Source of the DNA: Gnetum montanum
Lineage: Eukaryota > Streptophyta > Gnetopsida > Gnetales > Gnetaceae
Length of the DNA stretch: 64,000 bases
NCBI GenBank assembly: GCA_015680685.1
Contig: MNCI01001492.1
Span: forward strand, 86,544 to 150,543
Reading direction: 5' to 3'
Part shown: piece after piece, positions 10,372-20,784 of the stretch
Layout: the number at the start of each line of letters is the position of its first letter
How positions within the stretch are numbered: position 1 is the first letter of the stretch
The notes under the pieces: model-generated
The model's input: only the letters and a program-made list of their open reading frames with translations
Databases searched by the model: none
What the model was told of the DNA's origin: nothing
Translations under genes and position numbers: made by a program

Positions 10372-12428
10372 ATTGCTCCTGCAATTAAGGGTAGGCCTTG
10401 CTTAGGTAATAGGTTGGCTAGAAGCATTATCTAAGATTACACTGACGGTAAGGTAACCATCTTGGCATCTGCTTTTTAACAAATCTTAGATTGAATTCAT
10501 GTGCCCCAGACTCTTGCAAGTGTACTATAACAGGCTAATATCCCTTAGGATGTTCATATTGGCATACCTGGCATCTTTCCTTGTCTTCTAAACTAGAGTC
10601 AATACATTCCTTAACTGTAGGAAATTTTCCTTTTTTCTTATAACCTTCTCATCCATGATCTCTTCTATTCTTCTTATCATTGCCTTTATTGAGTGCTTGT
10701 TCAGTTCTTTCTTCTACAATTTTAAGAGTTGTAGCAAATTTCTCATCCATCAAGATTCACATCTTCTCTACCTTTGTTGCTATATCATGGATCAATTTCT
10801 GGATTGGTAGAGTTTTCTTTTGAATCACATCTTCCAAGGTTTCTTCTTCCTACTTGTTGCACATTCAAACATCTCATTTTTTGATTGATGGATCTTGGTT
10901 ATATTCTTTAGTTGATTCTCTCTTCTTTAATTCTTCTTCCTCTGTAATCACTTGTTCTATTAATCTTTGGATCCAATGGATGACCATTTTGATAATTGTC
11001 CTTGGACATAAACCCCAAGGGTTTCTCTAGTTTTATTTCTTAACCCATCAATGATGTATCTAAGTTGTTCCCTTTGTGAAAATCCATGGCCTAGGCATCT
11101 ATGTGAAAAAGAATAATATCTGTCCATTACTACATCAAGGGATTCATGTGTCTCTTACTTTCATCCCTAGATTTTCCTTCTGAGGTTAGACCTCTTAAGT
11201 AAGTTTGATATTTTTCATTAAAGAGCTCAAACATGGTACTCCATCGTCTAATTGATTCTGGTTCCAGTGATTTGTATGAGCTCTTTGACTCCTTGATGAG
11301 TGTTCTAGGAAACAACTTGAGCTTCTACTAATCACTATTAATATTCTAAAGGGCATAGGCATCATGGAATGCTTGAAGGTGGTGTTGTGGATCTGCATTA
11401 TATCCACCTTCAAATTTATGAATATTATTCATGTATAGTTGCTTAATGTGACTATCCCTTACATTCATGGTTCGAATATACATTGCTTTCCTAATATTGA
11501 TACTACTATGAGTGGCCAACAAGGGCTCCTCATGGTCATTGGGTTTGTAAGCTCTATTGTAGTGATGCCCCCTTTAGTGCTCATAATGTTTTCTCTCTTC
11601 ACACCTAATCCTATCTCTTTTTGGTTCATACTCATCCTTTGCTTCATTAGCATGAATTTGGAAATATTTATGCCTAAAATGTTTCCTACATATTTTCCTA
11701 TCATAATCTCTAAGTATTTGTTCCCTTCTGTTAGTGTTTCTTGATTATCATGAGGAGGAAGAGGAAGTAGTTGGAGAATGGTGCTAGTTGGTTCTCCTTT
11801 TGTGACTTTGTAATTCATCCTTTCGTGGTTCCGTAGAAGCTTTAGACCTTAATATTTTCTTATGTTTAGAGTCTTCTACCTCTCTTCTTGATGTATCTAC
11901 AAGGGCTGAATACAATTGTACCTTGACAAGTTCTTTTAGATGAATAATAGGCATTTATGAGTGGGATTCATGATTGTGATGGAGTTTCTTAATTAAGAAT
12001 GCATCTTCATTAATTTTCTCTAGGACAACATTGTGATTGATTTTCTTTCCTTTGCTATTTTTATGCCTTGTATTTATAGCAACATCTCTTTGTACTTGTG
12101 CCTCTGTGGGTTGACATAACTTGGTCATGTGTTTGGTCACATGATACCCTTCTTGTGCATGGCCTAGATGCATCCCCATTAAGGCTACTTGAAGCATGGA
12201 TGCTACTAAATGTTTTGGAGGCAAAATGATGTTACCTTGTAAGTCTTTCCACCTTAGCTACTTATCCTAGTAAAATTTGAATGTAAAATTAGGATAATAG
12301 GAATCAGTATGAGCATATGAAATTCTTGTTTACATAGATGCACTTTAGTCTTCAACATTGTGTCTCATTTCATTACTCTTTTATGGCTCTTTAGCAAGTG
12401 ATAACTTCTCGTTAAGTGTTGAAGCCAT
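10372..12428 (-). pseudogene. gag of TE-C, N-terminal and core part
   Basis: On the minus strand an ATG at 12428 (MASTLNEK) starts the gag. The frame 12224-11955 (MPPKHLVASMLQVALMG) corresponds to MPPDRLVPMMLLQTLKK in TE-G gag. The conserved gag core is at about 11413-11120: FPRTLIKESKSSYKSLEPES followed by RRWSTMFELFNEKYQTY, matching TE-E and TE-I. The piece at 10590-10430 aligns with TE-E 22240-22090, the region of the short YDHPKGCFP motif. The CTAAT at 10367-10371 marks the edge with TE-D. Many stops and frameshifts. Confidence 0.75.
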
Positions 12429-12551
12429 ATTATGTGTTTGATGTTTTATTGTCTATGTGTTATTAAAACTAATTAAAGGTATAAAGGATAACTTTGTGGT
12501 TCTTGATACAACAAACTTTATAAGATCAAATACTTGGCACACATTGACACA

Positions 12552-12569
12552 TCCTTGGCAACGACACCA
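12552..12569 (-). promoter_or_regulatory. TE-C primer-binding site
   Basis: The minus strand reads TGGTGTCGTTGCCAAGGA immediately inside the LTR, the best match in this window to the Athila-type site TGGCGCCGTTGCCGGGGA. Confidence 0.75.
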
Positions 12570-12570
12570 A

Positions 12571-13426
12571 TGATGAGTTGTGGTGTATCACAACACTCTA
12601 CCATACAAGTCACAAGTATTCATGCACGACTAGATCATAATCCATGGATGGACAATGTAATTATGCTAGGAGTTTATGTTAACTTTGATATTTTTTTCTA
12701 CTCACTTTGAGTTAGTGAAATAATAATGTGTGGTCCAACTCATAGTGAGGCATATGATAGATGATGTTGTAAGGCTCGAATAACTCCTAGCGATGAACAT
12801 GATTGGAAATGGAATTAAGTTTAAATATAGGTAACAGTAAAATGAAAATCTATTCTATCCTAGAGTGATGAGTATATATTCCTAGTTTTTTGGTCATGTC
12901 TTAGGCTTATGTGATTATCACTAGGATTACCAAGTGGAATCACTACTAAGAGAATCAAGCGAAACCACTACTGGGTTATCAAATAATTACACTTAAATGC
13001 TTAAAACCAATCACACCCATTATGCTTAACTAATGAACATAAAAGTAAAGTACTTTGGAATGTAAATGATTAAACTAAGAAAGCAAGAAAATTATGCTAA
13101 ATGAACAATGGAATAAAACAGTTAAGGAATGCTACAATGATGTAAAATAGTCTTGATCTTTATTGCTGATCATAAATTATGCCCAAGTACAATTTACTCA
13201 AATAAAGACTTTGTTCAACTACTTAACCTCATATTGTAAGCATTCACACTATTGCTAGAACTAAGAAATGAAACTGCAAGAATTTTGCTAAGGGTTAACA
13301 AAATTTGTTGTTGCTTGTGCACCCAAGTGTCAGTATTTATAGGGCTACATAGCTTTTGAGACATAATATAAATGATGACATAGCATGAGCTACAATATTG
13401 CACTTGTGAAAAAATTGATTTTATCA
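12571..13426 (-). repeat. TE-C 5' LTR
   Basis: It starts TGATGAGTTGTGG at the gag side. It carries the AATAAAGA/TCTTTATT stem (about 13158-13210), and on the minus strand a TATA-like CCTATAAATACTGAC near 13337-13345. The outer end is placed at TTATCA (13421-13426), a degenerate version of the usual CTCATCA; this edge is uncertain by a few bases. Beyond it the sequence is organelle-like. Confidence 0.7.
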
Positions 13427-13517
13427 ACATGAAAATACCAAAATACATAAGGGAAACTTGAGAAATAATTATATACCTACATGTACTAAGAGATCTTAGG
13501 AAAGATCTCTTAAGGGA

Positions 13518-13553
13518 GGCAAGTCTGCAGTCATTCCCTACCTAAAGCTCCTT
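13518..13553 (-). repeat. 36-nt Bpu-like repeat, copy 1
   Basis: The minus strand begins AAGGAGCTTTAGGTAGGGAA. Similar 36-nt units occur at 14181, 25572, 25704, 26954 and 27975, all in the organelle-derived block. They start AAGG or similar and share CTTTAG-C-AGGGAA followed by a CCT..AG core and TTACC. Confidence 0.6.
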
Positions 13554-13741
13554 TACCATAATCTAGGAGGCAAATGTATGAAATAGCATGGGTCCTTGAA
13601 TTATTATGTTAATATCCACAAGAAAGACTCTAATAAAAATGGAGTGTATACAAAGTTCCAAGAGTAAAAAACTAGGGGTTACGCATGGTTCATGCAGGTA
13701 CAAGAGTTTTGAAAATATATGACATAGATCAAACCATTTTT

Positions 13742-13815
13742 TCCCAATAGTTCATTGATAGAGTGGTCAGATATTAATTGATTTTAGTCATAGGTTCAAA
13801 TCCTACTTGGAGAGA
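13742..13815 (+). pseudogene. trnN-GUU: trnN-GUU pseudogene, plastid-type
   Basis: This 74-bp segment reads like plastid tRNA-Asn. It keeps the TAG-TCA-TG-TAGAG D-arm pattern, the T-arm block TAGGTTCAAATCCTACTTGG nearly intact, and 5' TCCC near-pairing with the 3' GGAGA. The anticodon region reads ATATTAATTG where the functional gene has CTGTTAACCG, so the GUU anticodon is still visible (TGTTAA to TATTAA) but the stem is degraded. Its place upstream of trnV on the same strand is not the usual plastid inverted-repeat order. Confidence 0.75.
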
Positions 13816-14180
13816 ACCTCTCTTTAAGGCTTTAAGCATCAACCCCTAGAAGAAAGGGTAACATTTGTTTACAAAGGTTAGTTAGCACATTTTATCACTA
13901 ATTCATTTGGAAAGTTTTTTTGCAAGAATTACTAGAGAGAATAAGTCTTTACTTGGTCAAATTTCCATTATATGATATAATATGATAGAATCATGCAAAT
14001 TAGAGAGTGAAAGCAAAGGAATCCAAGGTGAAGTAGTAGTTTATGAAAAAGGTGGAATCAGTAAATCCATAACAAATTGTAATATATCAATAGCCTTATC
14101 AAGATGCAATAATAAAGTGTTATAAATAGGATGTGACCCCAAACACAAGAGTACTTTTACTCTAATAGGATTTGAATCAA

Positions 14181-14216
14181 GGTAACTTTAGGGTCATTCC
14201 CTAGCTAAAGGCCCTA
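14181..14216 (-). repeat. 36-nt Bpu-like repeat, copy 2
   Basis: The minus strand reads TAGGGCCTTTAGCTAGGGAA, then TGACCCTAAAGTTACC. This is the best-preserved core of the set on the minus strand. Confidence 0.6.
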
Positions 14217-15101
14217 CTAAAATTAATACTTTACAAGTTAAGCATTATCATTATGAGGATATTTGATATAAAGATGTTATTCATAAGAAACATAGAGGGG
14301 TAGATTGTGTGGAAGTAAGTGGGTCACCTACAGGAGTTGGATGTGGAGACTACATGGTAGGAGAAAATATAAAAGTTGTTTAAAGAAAATCTTCTTTCTT
14401 GTTTATTGAGGTACAACATTTGCAAAAATAAAGAAGTAGGAGTTATTACATATTAGGATATCCTTAATGTCTCGATATATCATTCCTCCAAATCCAAAAT
14501 GAATTTTAATTTTTTGTGTTAATGTGAGCTTCTCCTTGTGGTTATGCACTAATTGATTTGAAATTAATTTGATGAAAGATCTGAGCTTCATGCTTTGGGT
14601 TGACTAATATGAATTGCTCAAGATCCTTTGGTGGCCTATATGGGATATCTATATGCTATATAACTAGATTAACCACGTAAGTCCCACAAATAGTAATATG
14701 GCTAAATTTCAAAGGTAGTTCTTTTTTATTCATTAGTGATCCTAACTTGGTGAGTTTTTCTTCTATGATGAACTACTTGCACTAGCCCTACATTTGTTTG
14801 TAATAGAAGAAAAGTTAGGGTTTAGAAAGGATTGTACCATGAGAGAGCAAAGATAGGGGTAACCTATCAAAAAGAAGATGGATTTTGCTGATGTTTCTTT
14901 TTTTTCTTTCTCTAGTGATGAATTTTGTCTATATTCCTAGGAAAATGAAATTGCCTGGGGGGTCAGGGTGTAGAAATACATCAAAACTCAAAAAACAAAA
15001 AGAGATACTAACTAAAAGTCCAAATTTTCTATGGAATTTTAGTGCAAGAAGCACAAAGAGTCCATAGAATACTTAGATCTATTATTTTCCCAAATGAAGA
15101 A

Positions 15102-15173
15102 AGGGATATAACTCAATAAGAGAGTGTCACCATGACATTGTGAAGGTCATCAATTTAAGTTTGATTATCCCTA
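15102..15173 (+). pseudogene. trnV-GAC: trnV-GAC pseudogene, plastid-type
   Basis: It reads AGGGATATAACTCA, then AGAGTGTCACCATGACATTGTG, ending GATTATCCCT. Plastid tRNA-Val(GAC) has the same text with TTGACGTGG at the anticodon; here C to T and G to A changes damage the T arm (TTTAAGTTTG). It lies about 160 bp upstream of the rrn16 copy, its normal plastid position, and the spacer also matches (AAGCTATAAGTAAT near 15308). Confidence 0.85.
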
Positions 15174-15331
15174 GAGTCCTTTCACTCTCTCAATGGCTCA
15201 TTAGATTTTCATGAGAGGATAAGGATAAGTATATTTTATGGGGTGAACTCCAAGCTAATGAATACAAATTATGCTAATTTATAATCCACTTTTTCCATGA
15301 AGAAGAAAGCTATAAGTAATATAACTATGAA

Positions 15332-16785
15332 TCTCACAATGAGTGTGATCCTAGCTTAGAATGAACGCTGACAGCATGCTTAACACATGCAAGTTGAATA
15401 GAAAGTGGTATTTTCATTGGTAGATAGCTGAGTAATGCATGAGAACCAACCCTTGGAAGGGGAATAATAGCTCGAAACATCTACTAATACCCCATAGGCT
15501 AAGGAACAAAAAGGAGGAATTCGTCTAAGGGCCTCACATTTGATTAATTAGTTGGTAAGGTAATGGGTTACCAAGGCAATGATTAGTAGCTAGTCTAAGA
15601 GGATGATTAGTCATACTGGGACTTAGACGTATCCAAAAGGTAGCAGGTAAACATTTTCTACAATGAACAAAAGAATGACGAAGAAATGCCACATGAAGGT
15701 TAAAGTCCTAAAGGCCATGAATTTTTTTTCTCAAGGAGGAACTAATGATAGTATCTGAGAAATAAGCATCGACCAACTCTGTATTAACAACTACAATAAT
15801 ATAAAGGATGTAAGCATTATCTAGATTTATTGGGCATAAAATGTCTTTAGGTGGTTTTTCAAGTCCTCTGTTAAATCCTAGGGCTTAACCCTAGACAAGT
15901 GCTAGAAACTATAAAGCTAGAGCATAATAGAGTAAAGGGAATTTCTAGTGGAGGGGTGAAATGCATTGAGATCAAAAAGAACACCAAAGGCAAAAGCACT
16001 CTAATGGACCAACACTGACAGTATGGAATTAGAGACCTTCGTAGTGCTAGTTATAAAAAATGGATAGTAAGTGATGTGTGTATCAACCCATGCAGTGTTG
16101 TAGTTAACACGTTAAGTATCCCACCTAGGAAGTACGTTACAAGAATAAAATTCAAAGGAATTGGCAAGGGCCTGCACAAGCAATGAAGAATGTAGTTTAA
16201 TTTGATGTAAAGAGCATAAAATTATTAGGGATTGAGATGCTATAAATCCTCCTAAGAGGAAAGAGTGCCTTTAGGAGCATGGATACAAGTGATGCATGGC
16301 TATTGTCAGCTTGTGCCATATAGTGTTAGGTTAAGTCCCACAATGAGCATAACCCTTTTGTTTAGTTACCATTGTGGAGTTTAGAACCCTAAATAGATTG
16401 CTAGAAATGAGCCAGATGAAGGTGAGGATGAGGTCAAGTAATTATGCCCCTTATACCCTAGGCCACACACATTGTACAATGGTCAAGATAGAGGGCTACA
16501 ATCCATTAAGGGCATGCTAATCTCAAAAACTTAGCCTCAATTCAAATTGTAGATTGCAACTCTCCTACATGAAGTAGAAATCATTAGTAATTTCTAGTTA
16601 GCCATATAGTAATGAATTTTTTCTTGGGCCTTATACACTTTGCTCATCACACTGTAAGAGCTTATCATGTTTGAAGTCTTTATCATAACTGCAAGGGGAG
16701 GGAATGACAAAGGCAAAGTTAGTGAATGTTGTGAAGTTGTAACAAGGTAGATGTACTGGAACATGTAGCTAGATCACCTTCTTTT
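15332..16785 (+). pseudogene. rrn16: Plastid 16S rRNA pseudogene (NUPT)
   Basis: The copy is nearly full length, about 1454 bp against about 1490 in plastids. Landmarks in order: GATCCTAGCTTAGAATGAACG at the 5' end, CATGCTTAACACATGCAAGT, GTGAAATGCATTGAGATC, CACGTTAAGTATCCCACC, GGAATTGGCAAGGGCCTGCA, GTTAAGTCCCACAATGAGC and AGTTGTAACAAGGTAGATG. The 3' end TAGATCACCTTCTTTTTA holds the altered anti-Shine-Dalgarno segment. Small deletions (for example around 15630) and dense transitions show it is not functional. The plastid sequence following rrn16 (GGGAGAGTTAATGCTTGTT) is kept. Confidence 0.95.
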
Positions 16786-17037
16786 TAGGGAGAGTTAATG
16801 CTTGTTAAACTTTTCAACTTTTACTCTACACTGATGAGCCACATCTAAGCCAATTAAAAGTATTCTTTCATTTCGTGAAGACTAAGTTCATAAGCTTATT
16901 ACCCTAGGTTGAAACAAGTTTATAAGATCTTTCATATCATTTTCCTAATGATGTTGCTAGTAACATAGTGATCAAGTAATAGAATAGAATATCTCTTGCT
17001 TTTCTTTTGGTATAGCAGATCCTCCACTAGAAAGGTA

Positions 17038-17989
17038 GGGTTATTAGCTTAGTGGTATAGCATGCCATTGATTATTGCATCATTGTATCTGAGTTGTAAA
17101 GGCTCTCAACCACATGGATAGTTTAATGTGCTCATCAATGCCTAACCTAGAGATGATCATCTAAGGCACATTAGAATGGCTTATTTATTCTATTTAAACT
17201 AAGGTTTGAAGTTGAAAATCTTTTTAGGAGGATAAATGAGGTAATTTAGATGATATCTAAAGTAGATCCAACTTTCTATTCATTCATGGGATCTAGGTGG
17301 TCTAGGGGAGCTAGTTATGTGTGGCTCCTCTCTTCTCAAGAATCCATATATTACTTATTAGTGTATGTATGGCTATCTCTCAAGCATAGGTTGAAGTGAA
17401 GTGCAACCTATATGTATGTGGAAAATGAAGAACCTAATAACACATCTTCATAGACTAAGAAATATAAGATCTTTCCCCTTTAGGTAGGATGATAGTGGGA
17501 TCATATCATTCAAGCCCTTTAATGCTTTTCTAAGAGGTCCATCGAAAGTGGACCCTAATCTTATCCAAAGGAACATTAATTCTATCCAAATTCTACAAGA
17601 TTAGATCTAGTCGAAAAAATGCTTAGTGTAAAAGACTTCTTATTCTTTGACTTCCTAAGCCACTACAACAACTACTTCTCAGATCAGTGCCAAGGGATTT
17701 CTTTATCTATTTCCTAATGGTGGGAGGAGGCTCAAAAAAGGATCTTGCAGTATGATTGATTAGACTATAAGGAAGAATGCATTTAAGCCTCTATTTCAAC
17801 GTAGTTATTTCATAAGGGAAAAAACAAACAAACTTGGAGAGCACATTACAATAGAAAGCTATATGCTACATTCAAGAAGGATGAATTGCTTAGAAAAAAA
17901 ATCTATGGATTCTCTTCTAGCTAGTTGGATAATCAATGTAAGGATTTATTTCATAGGCAAGGTTTTTAGTTTAAGTCTAAGATAGCCCA
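17038..17989 (+). pseudogene. trnI-GAU: trnI-GAU pseudogene with group II intron, plastid-type
   Basis: The 5' exon (about 17038-17074) reads GGGTTATTAGCTTAGTGGTATAG to CCATTGATTA. The 3' exon (about 17955-17989) reads GGCAAGGTTTTTAGTTTAAG to GATAGCCCA. Between them is the plastid trnI intron, recognisable throughout: GCTCTCAACCACATGGATAG at the start, GATCCAACTTTCTATTCATT in the middle, AATAGAAAGCTATATGCTAC and GGATGAATTGCTTAG near the end. Total length is about 950 bp, roughly normal. Retention of the intron shows transfer as DNA. Only some 25 bp of the spacer remain before TE-E begins. Confidence 0.93.
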
Positions 17990-18013
17990 TGCTAGGAATT
18001 TTTATTTATAGAG

Positions 18014-18857
18014 TGATGAGTGACAAGGTATCCCAACACTCAACCATACGAATACGAGCATTACACGCATGATCCAGTCAAATTCCGTAGACTAGGTGCC
18101 TACATGCCTCATGGAACACTTAAGGTTAATCATTCATTATCTTCCCAGACTTACTTGTAGTTGTCACGGTGTATGGTTAAGTAAGTCCGAGGTATATGAT
18201 TTTTATGTCTTTTTATGTTTTATCTCCTATGCTAATGAGGTGAGGGGTGAAGAGACTAATTGAATAACTTAACTAACTAACTAAGTCTTAATTAACCTAG
18301 CATCAACATCCGTTCTCACTTACTGTTCACACCCTAAACCAATGCAACCTTGGCTACCAAATGCTAATCGTTGCTGGGATCACCAAGCGTAACGCACGTG
18401 CTCGAAGTGGTCATATTGAGGCACTTAACTAGGAGACAAGGGTCGAGAGAAAATGAAATAACTATTAAAGCATGTAAATGATAAACAATAAATAACTATA
18501 AATAAAATCCTAATTAGCCTATTCCATGCATTGCAAGGTTTATCCAAGAAGCTTATCTTTATTGCCGTACACAAACATGTATTCAGGTACAATATATGCT
18601 CGAATAAAGATCCGTTCACTTTGGAGTTCCTACTACGGGTACATGGAAAATATTCTATCTCTGGAGAGGGAAAACTACCAGAGTTTCGCTATGGTCTAAG
18701 CCTAGGATGAGAAACAAGGGAATGCTGCCTCTTATTTATAGACTTTGTGGTGCACCACGATATCACATACACGATATCGTAGGGGATGACAGGATATCAT
18801 GTACGCGATATCGCGTGGGATGCGATATCGCAGCCCATGTAATATTGCGTCCCATCA
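18014..18857 (-). repeat. TE-E 3' LTR
   Basis: In window orientation it begins TGATGAGTGACAAGG and ends GTCCCATCA. On the minus strand the U3 has several GATATC palindromes in CGATATCG contexts (about 18755-18850), then a TATA box (GTCTATAAATAAG, about 18732-18744), the shared GAAAGTTAGAATATTTTCC-like block and the ATCTTTATT/AATAAAGAT stem (about 18558-18612). The polypurine tract lies just outside: CATGGGGGTA on the minus strand at 18858-18867. Confidence 0.9.
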
Positions 18858-18992
18858 TACCCCCATGACTAAATGAAAACTTGTCCTTGAGTCCTTACAA
18901 AATATTGGGAAGGTATGGGATTATTGACTGAATGGAACTAATGGGATGACATGTGAACGAATCATCATTACAAGACAAGATGAAGCTAGTGT

Positions 18993-19217
18993 TCATAACA
19001 ATAAGAGTGAACACCTTATTACATTGACATCAAGCCTCATTTGGCAGCTGAGAAAGAGAAAGAGAGAGAGAAAGAAGTCTGCTGCCAATGCCAAGATTGC
19101 ACCTTTTGTTGTCCATCCATAAGCGCACCATCTATCTCGTTCCTTGCATAGCTGCTTTAGCACCGATCCATTCCAAGTGTTCCCTCTAGATCTAATCCAT
19201 TGTGTCATGATTGCCAT
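18993..19217 (-). CDS. Possible short 3' ORF of TE-E after a candidate intron
   Basis: On the minus strand TTTTGTGTGTGCAG immediately precedes ATGGCAATCATG at 19217. This matches the acceptor-plus-ATGGC arrangement before the third ORF of TE-G (52106) and TE-I (56062), and the acceptor-like TTGTGATTGCAG in TE-H (48401). A donor-like CAAGGTAACA lies 60 bp upstream (intron 19277-19218). The frame runs 75 codons, starts MAIMTQWIRSRGNTWNGS and ends in a hydrophobic stretch. It does not resemble the long third ORF of TE-G or TE-I. It may be a remnant or chance; a 60-nt intron would be at the short end for plants. Confidence 0.35.
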   Translation of the reverse strand: MAIMTQWIRSRGNTWNGSVLKQLCKERDRWCAYGWTTKGAILALAADFFLSLFLFLSCQMRLDVNVIRCSLLLL

Positions 19218-19289
19218 CTGCACACACAAAATAATCTTATATTAGCAAGGGTAAATGGATCATAATGGAATTGTTACCTTGCTTCGGTG

Positions 19290-20782
19290 TAACTCCATTG
19301 GCTGAGTTGTGGTATGGCTGATTACAGATCTGGAGATATAATATTGGTGACTACCGAAGGTGTAGGGGTTAGGAGAAAATCAAAAAAATTGGGCCCCATA
19401 CCCCCATGACTAATCACAAACCTCTAGTAGCAAGAGAATGGAAAAAGAAAAGGAATAAGAAAGATGCATAAAAAGAGACAATGGTAATGTCGATAAAGTA
19501 GATGTCAAGATGGAAATGAACAAAATAAAATGGATTGCAAAAATGTTAGGGGAAAGAAGTTAACTAATGCACCAAATAAGAATGTCAGTGGGCCCTCCCC
19601 AAAGTAAGCTCATGCCCTTAATGCCTTGACAAACCCACATTCGAAGAGTCTGTAGGCTCTAGGAATGTCAATTGGAACAAGAGTTAAAGTCTTAACCACA
19701 AGAATTTACCAAAAAGAAAACAATGTATCTACCAAGATATACATTAATGATACAACTGGCAATGAGGTGAACAATGGAGAGAAGGATGGAGAGAATAGGA
19801 TGGAATGGAATCTCAAGAACAAGGTGGTGTACAACCCCTTGTGTATTTCATCATTAATGTGACTTAGTAAATCCCATTCCAAATCTGGCCTCAAAAAAAC
19901 CACATCCAATGACTTTGCATCAATGCATTCGGCCAATCCATCTCCTTGAATAACAAGAATGCCTCCCCCAAGAGCTACCACCAGTCTGACGAAACAAAGG
20001 AGAGAATTGGAAATAAGAAGGGCCTTAGTTAGAGGGAACATTTTTATTTTAGGTTCCATAACCAGTGCTTGTAGCCCAAGGGATTATTTTTTCTAAAGGG
20101 TGTGCTTTGAATTCTCATTGCACTTTTTTTTTGTTTTATATGTTTATGCGTGAGAACCACACCATGCAAAGACTTTGTTATTTTTATTGGCTCAGCTCCT
20201 CGATAATTAGGTAACATCGAAATGGCAATAAAACTCAAAGAAGAAAACATCGAAGCACCCAAGAGAATGGCTAAGACAAATGCATCAAGTTCCCTTGAAG
20301 TCACACCCTTTTCAATCCTTGAGTCCTTCCTTAGTTTGAGAAATGCCCAGTCACCGATTTGTTAGAGTTCTTATTTAAAAGGGACTGTACATTTCCAAGC
20401 CAAGAGAGACCATAGAATTTTTTGGATGAATGGATGAAGTGGACTCATTGCTTGTCATATCAAAAGAAACATACCTTAGTATCAACATCATAACTTAAAG
20501 GTAAAAACCAAACATTAGCAATCAAATGGAAAAATAGTTCATACCATCATGAAGAACACTTATTGGATGACAAACTTACAGGATGAATAAAACACACATA
20601 CACACACACACACACAAAGAAATGAAAAAGTGTAACGATGTTGTAAAACAAAAATAATAAAAGTTAAAGAAATTTGTAAAACAAAAACTTAAAAGAACTG
20701 AGGGCCTCCAATTATTAGCATAGGTGGCCATCTCCCCGATGACTGAATGGAAAGGGAGAGATCCGAAATATTGAACGTCTAT
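19290..20782 (-). other. Conserved post-integrase noncoding region of TE-E
   Basis: On the minus strand this follows, with few gaps, the region after integrase in TE-H (46640-48230) and TE-G (50030-51420). Shared landmarks are AGCAATGAGTCCA, TTCAAAGCACACCC, GGCTACAAGCACT and ATTCTTGT-TCAAGG. Frames are not kept between copies, so the conservation looks like nucleotide-level, not protein. It contains two open frames with hydrophobic stretches (20304-20044, 20059-19706), which I treat as chance. A second polypurine-like CATGGGGGTATGGGGCCC lies at about 19388-19410. A (CA)n microsatellite is at about 20588-20612. Confidence 0.6.
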
Positions 20783-20784
20783 TT

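Larger units (their letters stand above)
3557..13426 (-). mobile_element. TE-C: Ty3-type element, 5' LTR to start of integrase, split by TE-D
   Basis: On the minus strand the order is 5' LTR (12571-13426), PBS, gag (12428-10372, then 6576-6100), protease (about 6010-5520), reverse transcriptase, RNase H, and the first part of integrase. Integrase stops at 3557 where the TE-B LTR begins. The rest of integrase and the 3' LTR should lie left of the window. Gag is split by TE-D (6577-10366). All coding parts carry multiple stops and frameshifts. It is the oldest-looking element of the left cluster, since both TE-B and TE-D interrupt it. Confidence 0.85.
13427..18013 (+). other. Organelle-derived block, part 1 (plastid rRNA operon 5' half)
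   Basis: The block contains, all on the plus strand, decayed copies of trnN-GUU, trnV-GAC, rrn16 and trnI-GAU with its intron. Spacers between trnV and rrn16 and after rrn16 also match plastid DNA as I know it. Decay is heavy, mostly C to T and G to A, as expected in methylated nuclear DNA. The block is cut at 18013 by TE-E (TAGAG duplication) and resumes at 25064. Two 36-nt repeats (13518-13553, 14181-14216) interrupt it. Stretches 13427-13741 and 13816-15100 hold no gene I recognise. Confidence 0.8.

Noticed and set aside
15332-16785. A functional 16S rRNA gene
   Set aside because: Dense transitions, small deletions and a damaged 3' anti-Shine-Dalgarno segment, plus location among nuclear retrotransposons, show a plastid-derived pseudogene.
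19706-20304. Two hydrophobic minus-strand frames in TE-E that look like a captured membrane-protein gene or env
   Set aside because: The same DNA is found after integrase in TE-G and TE-H, where it is not open and frames are not kept. The open frames are best seen as chance within a conserved noncoding region.
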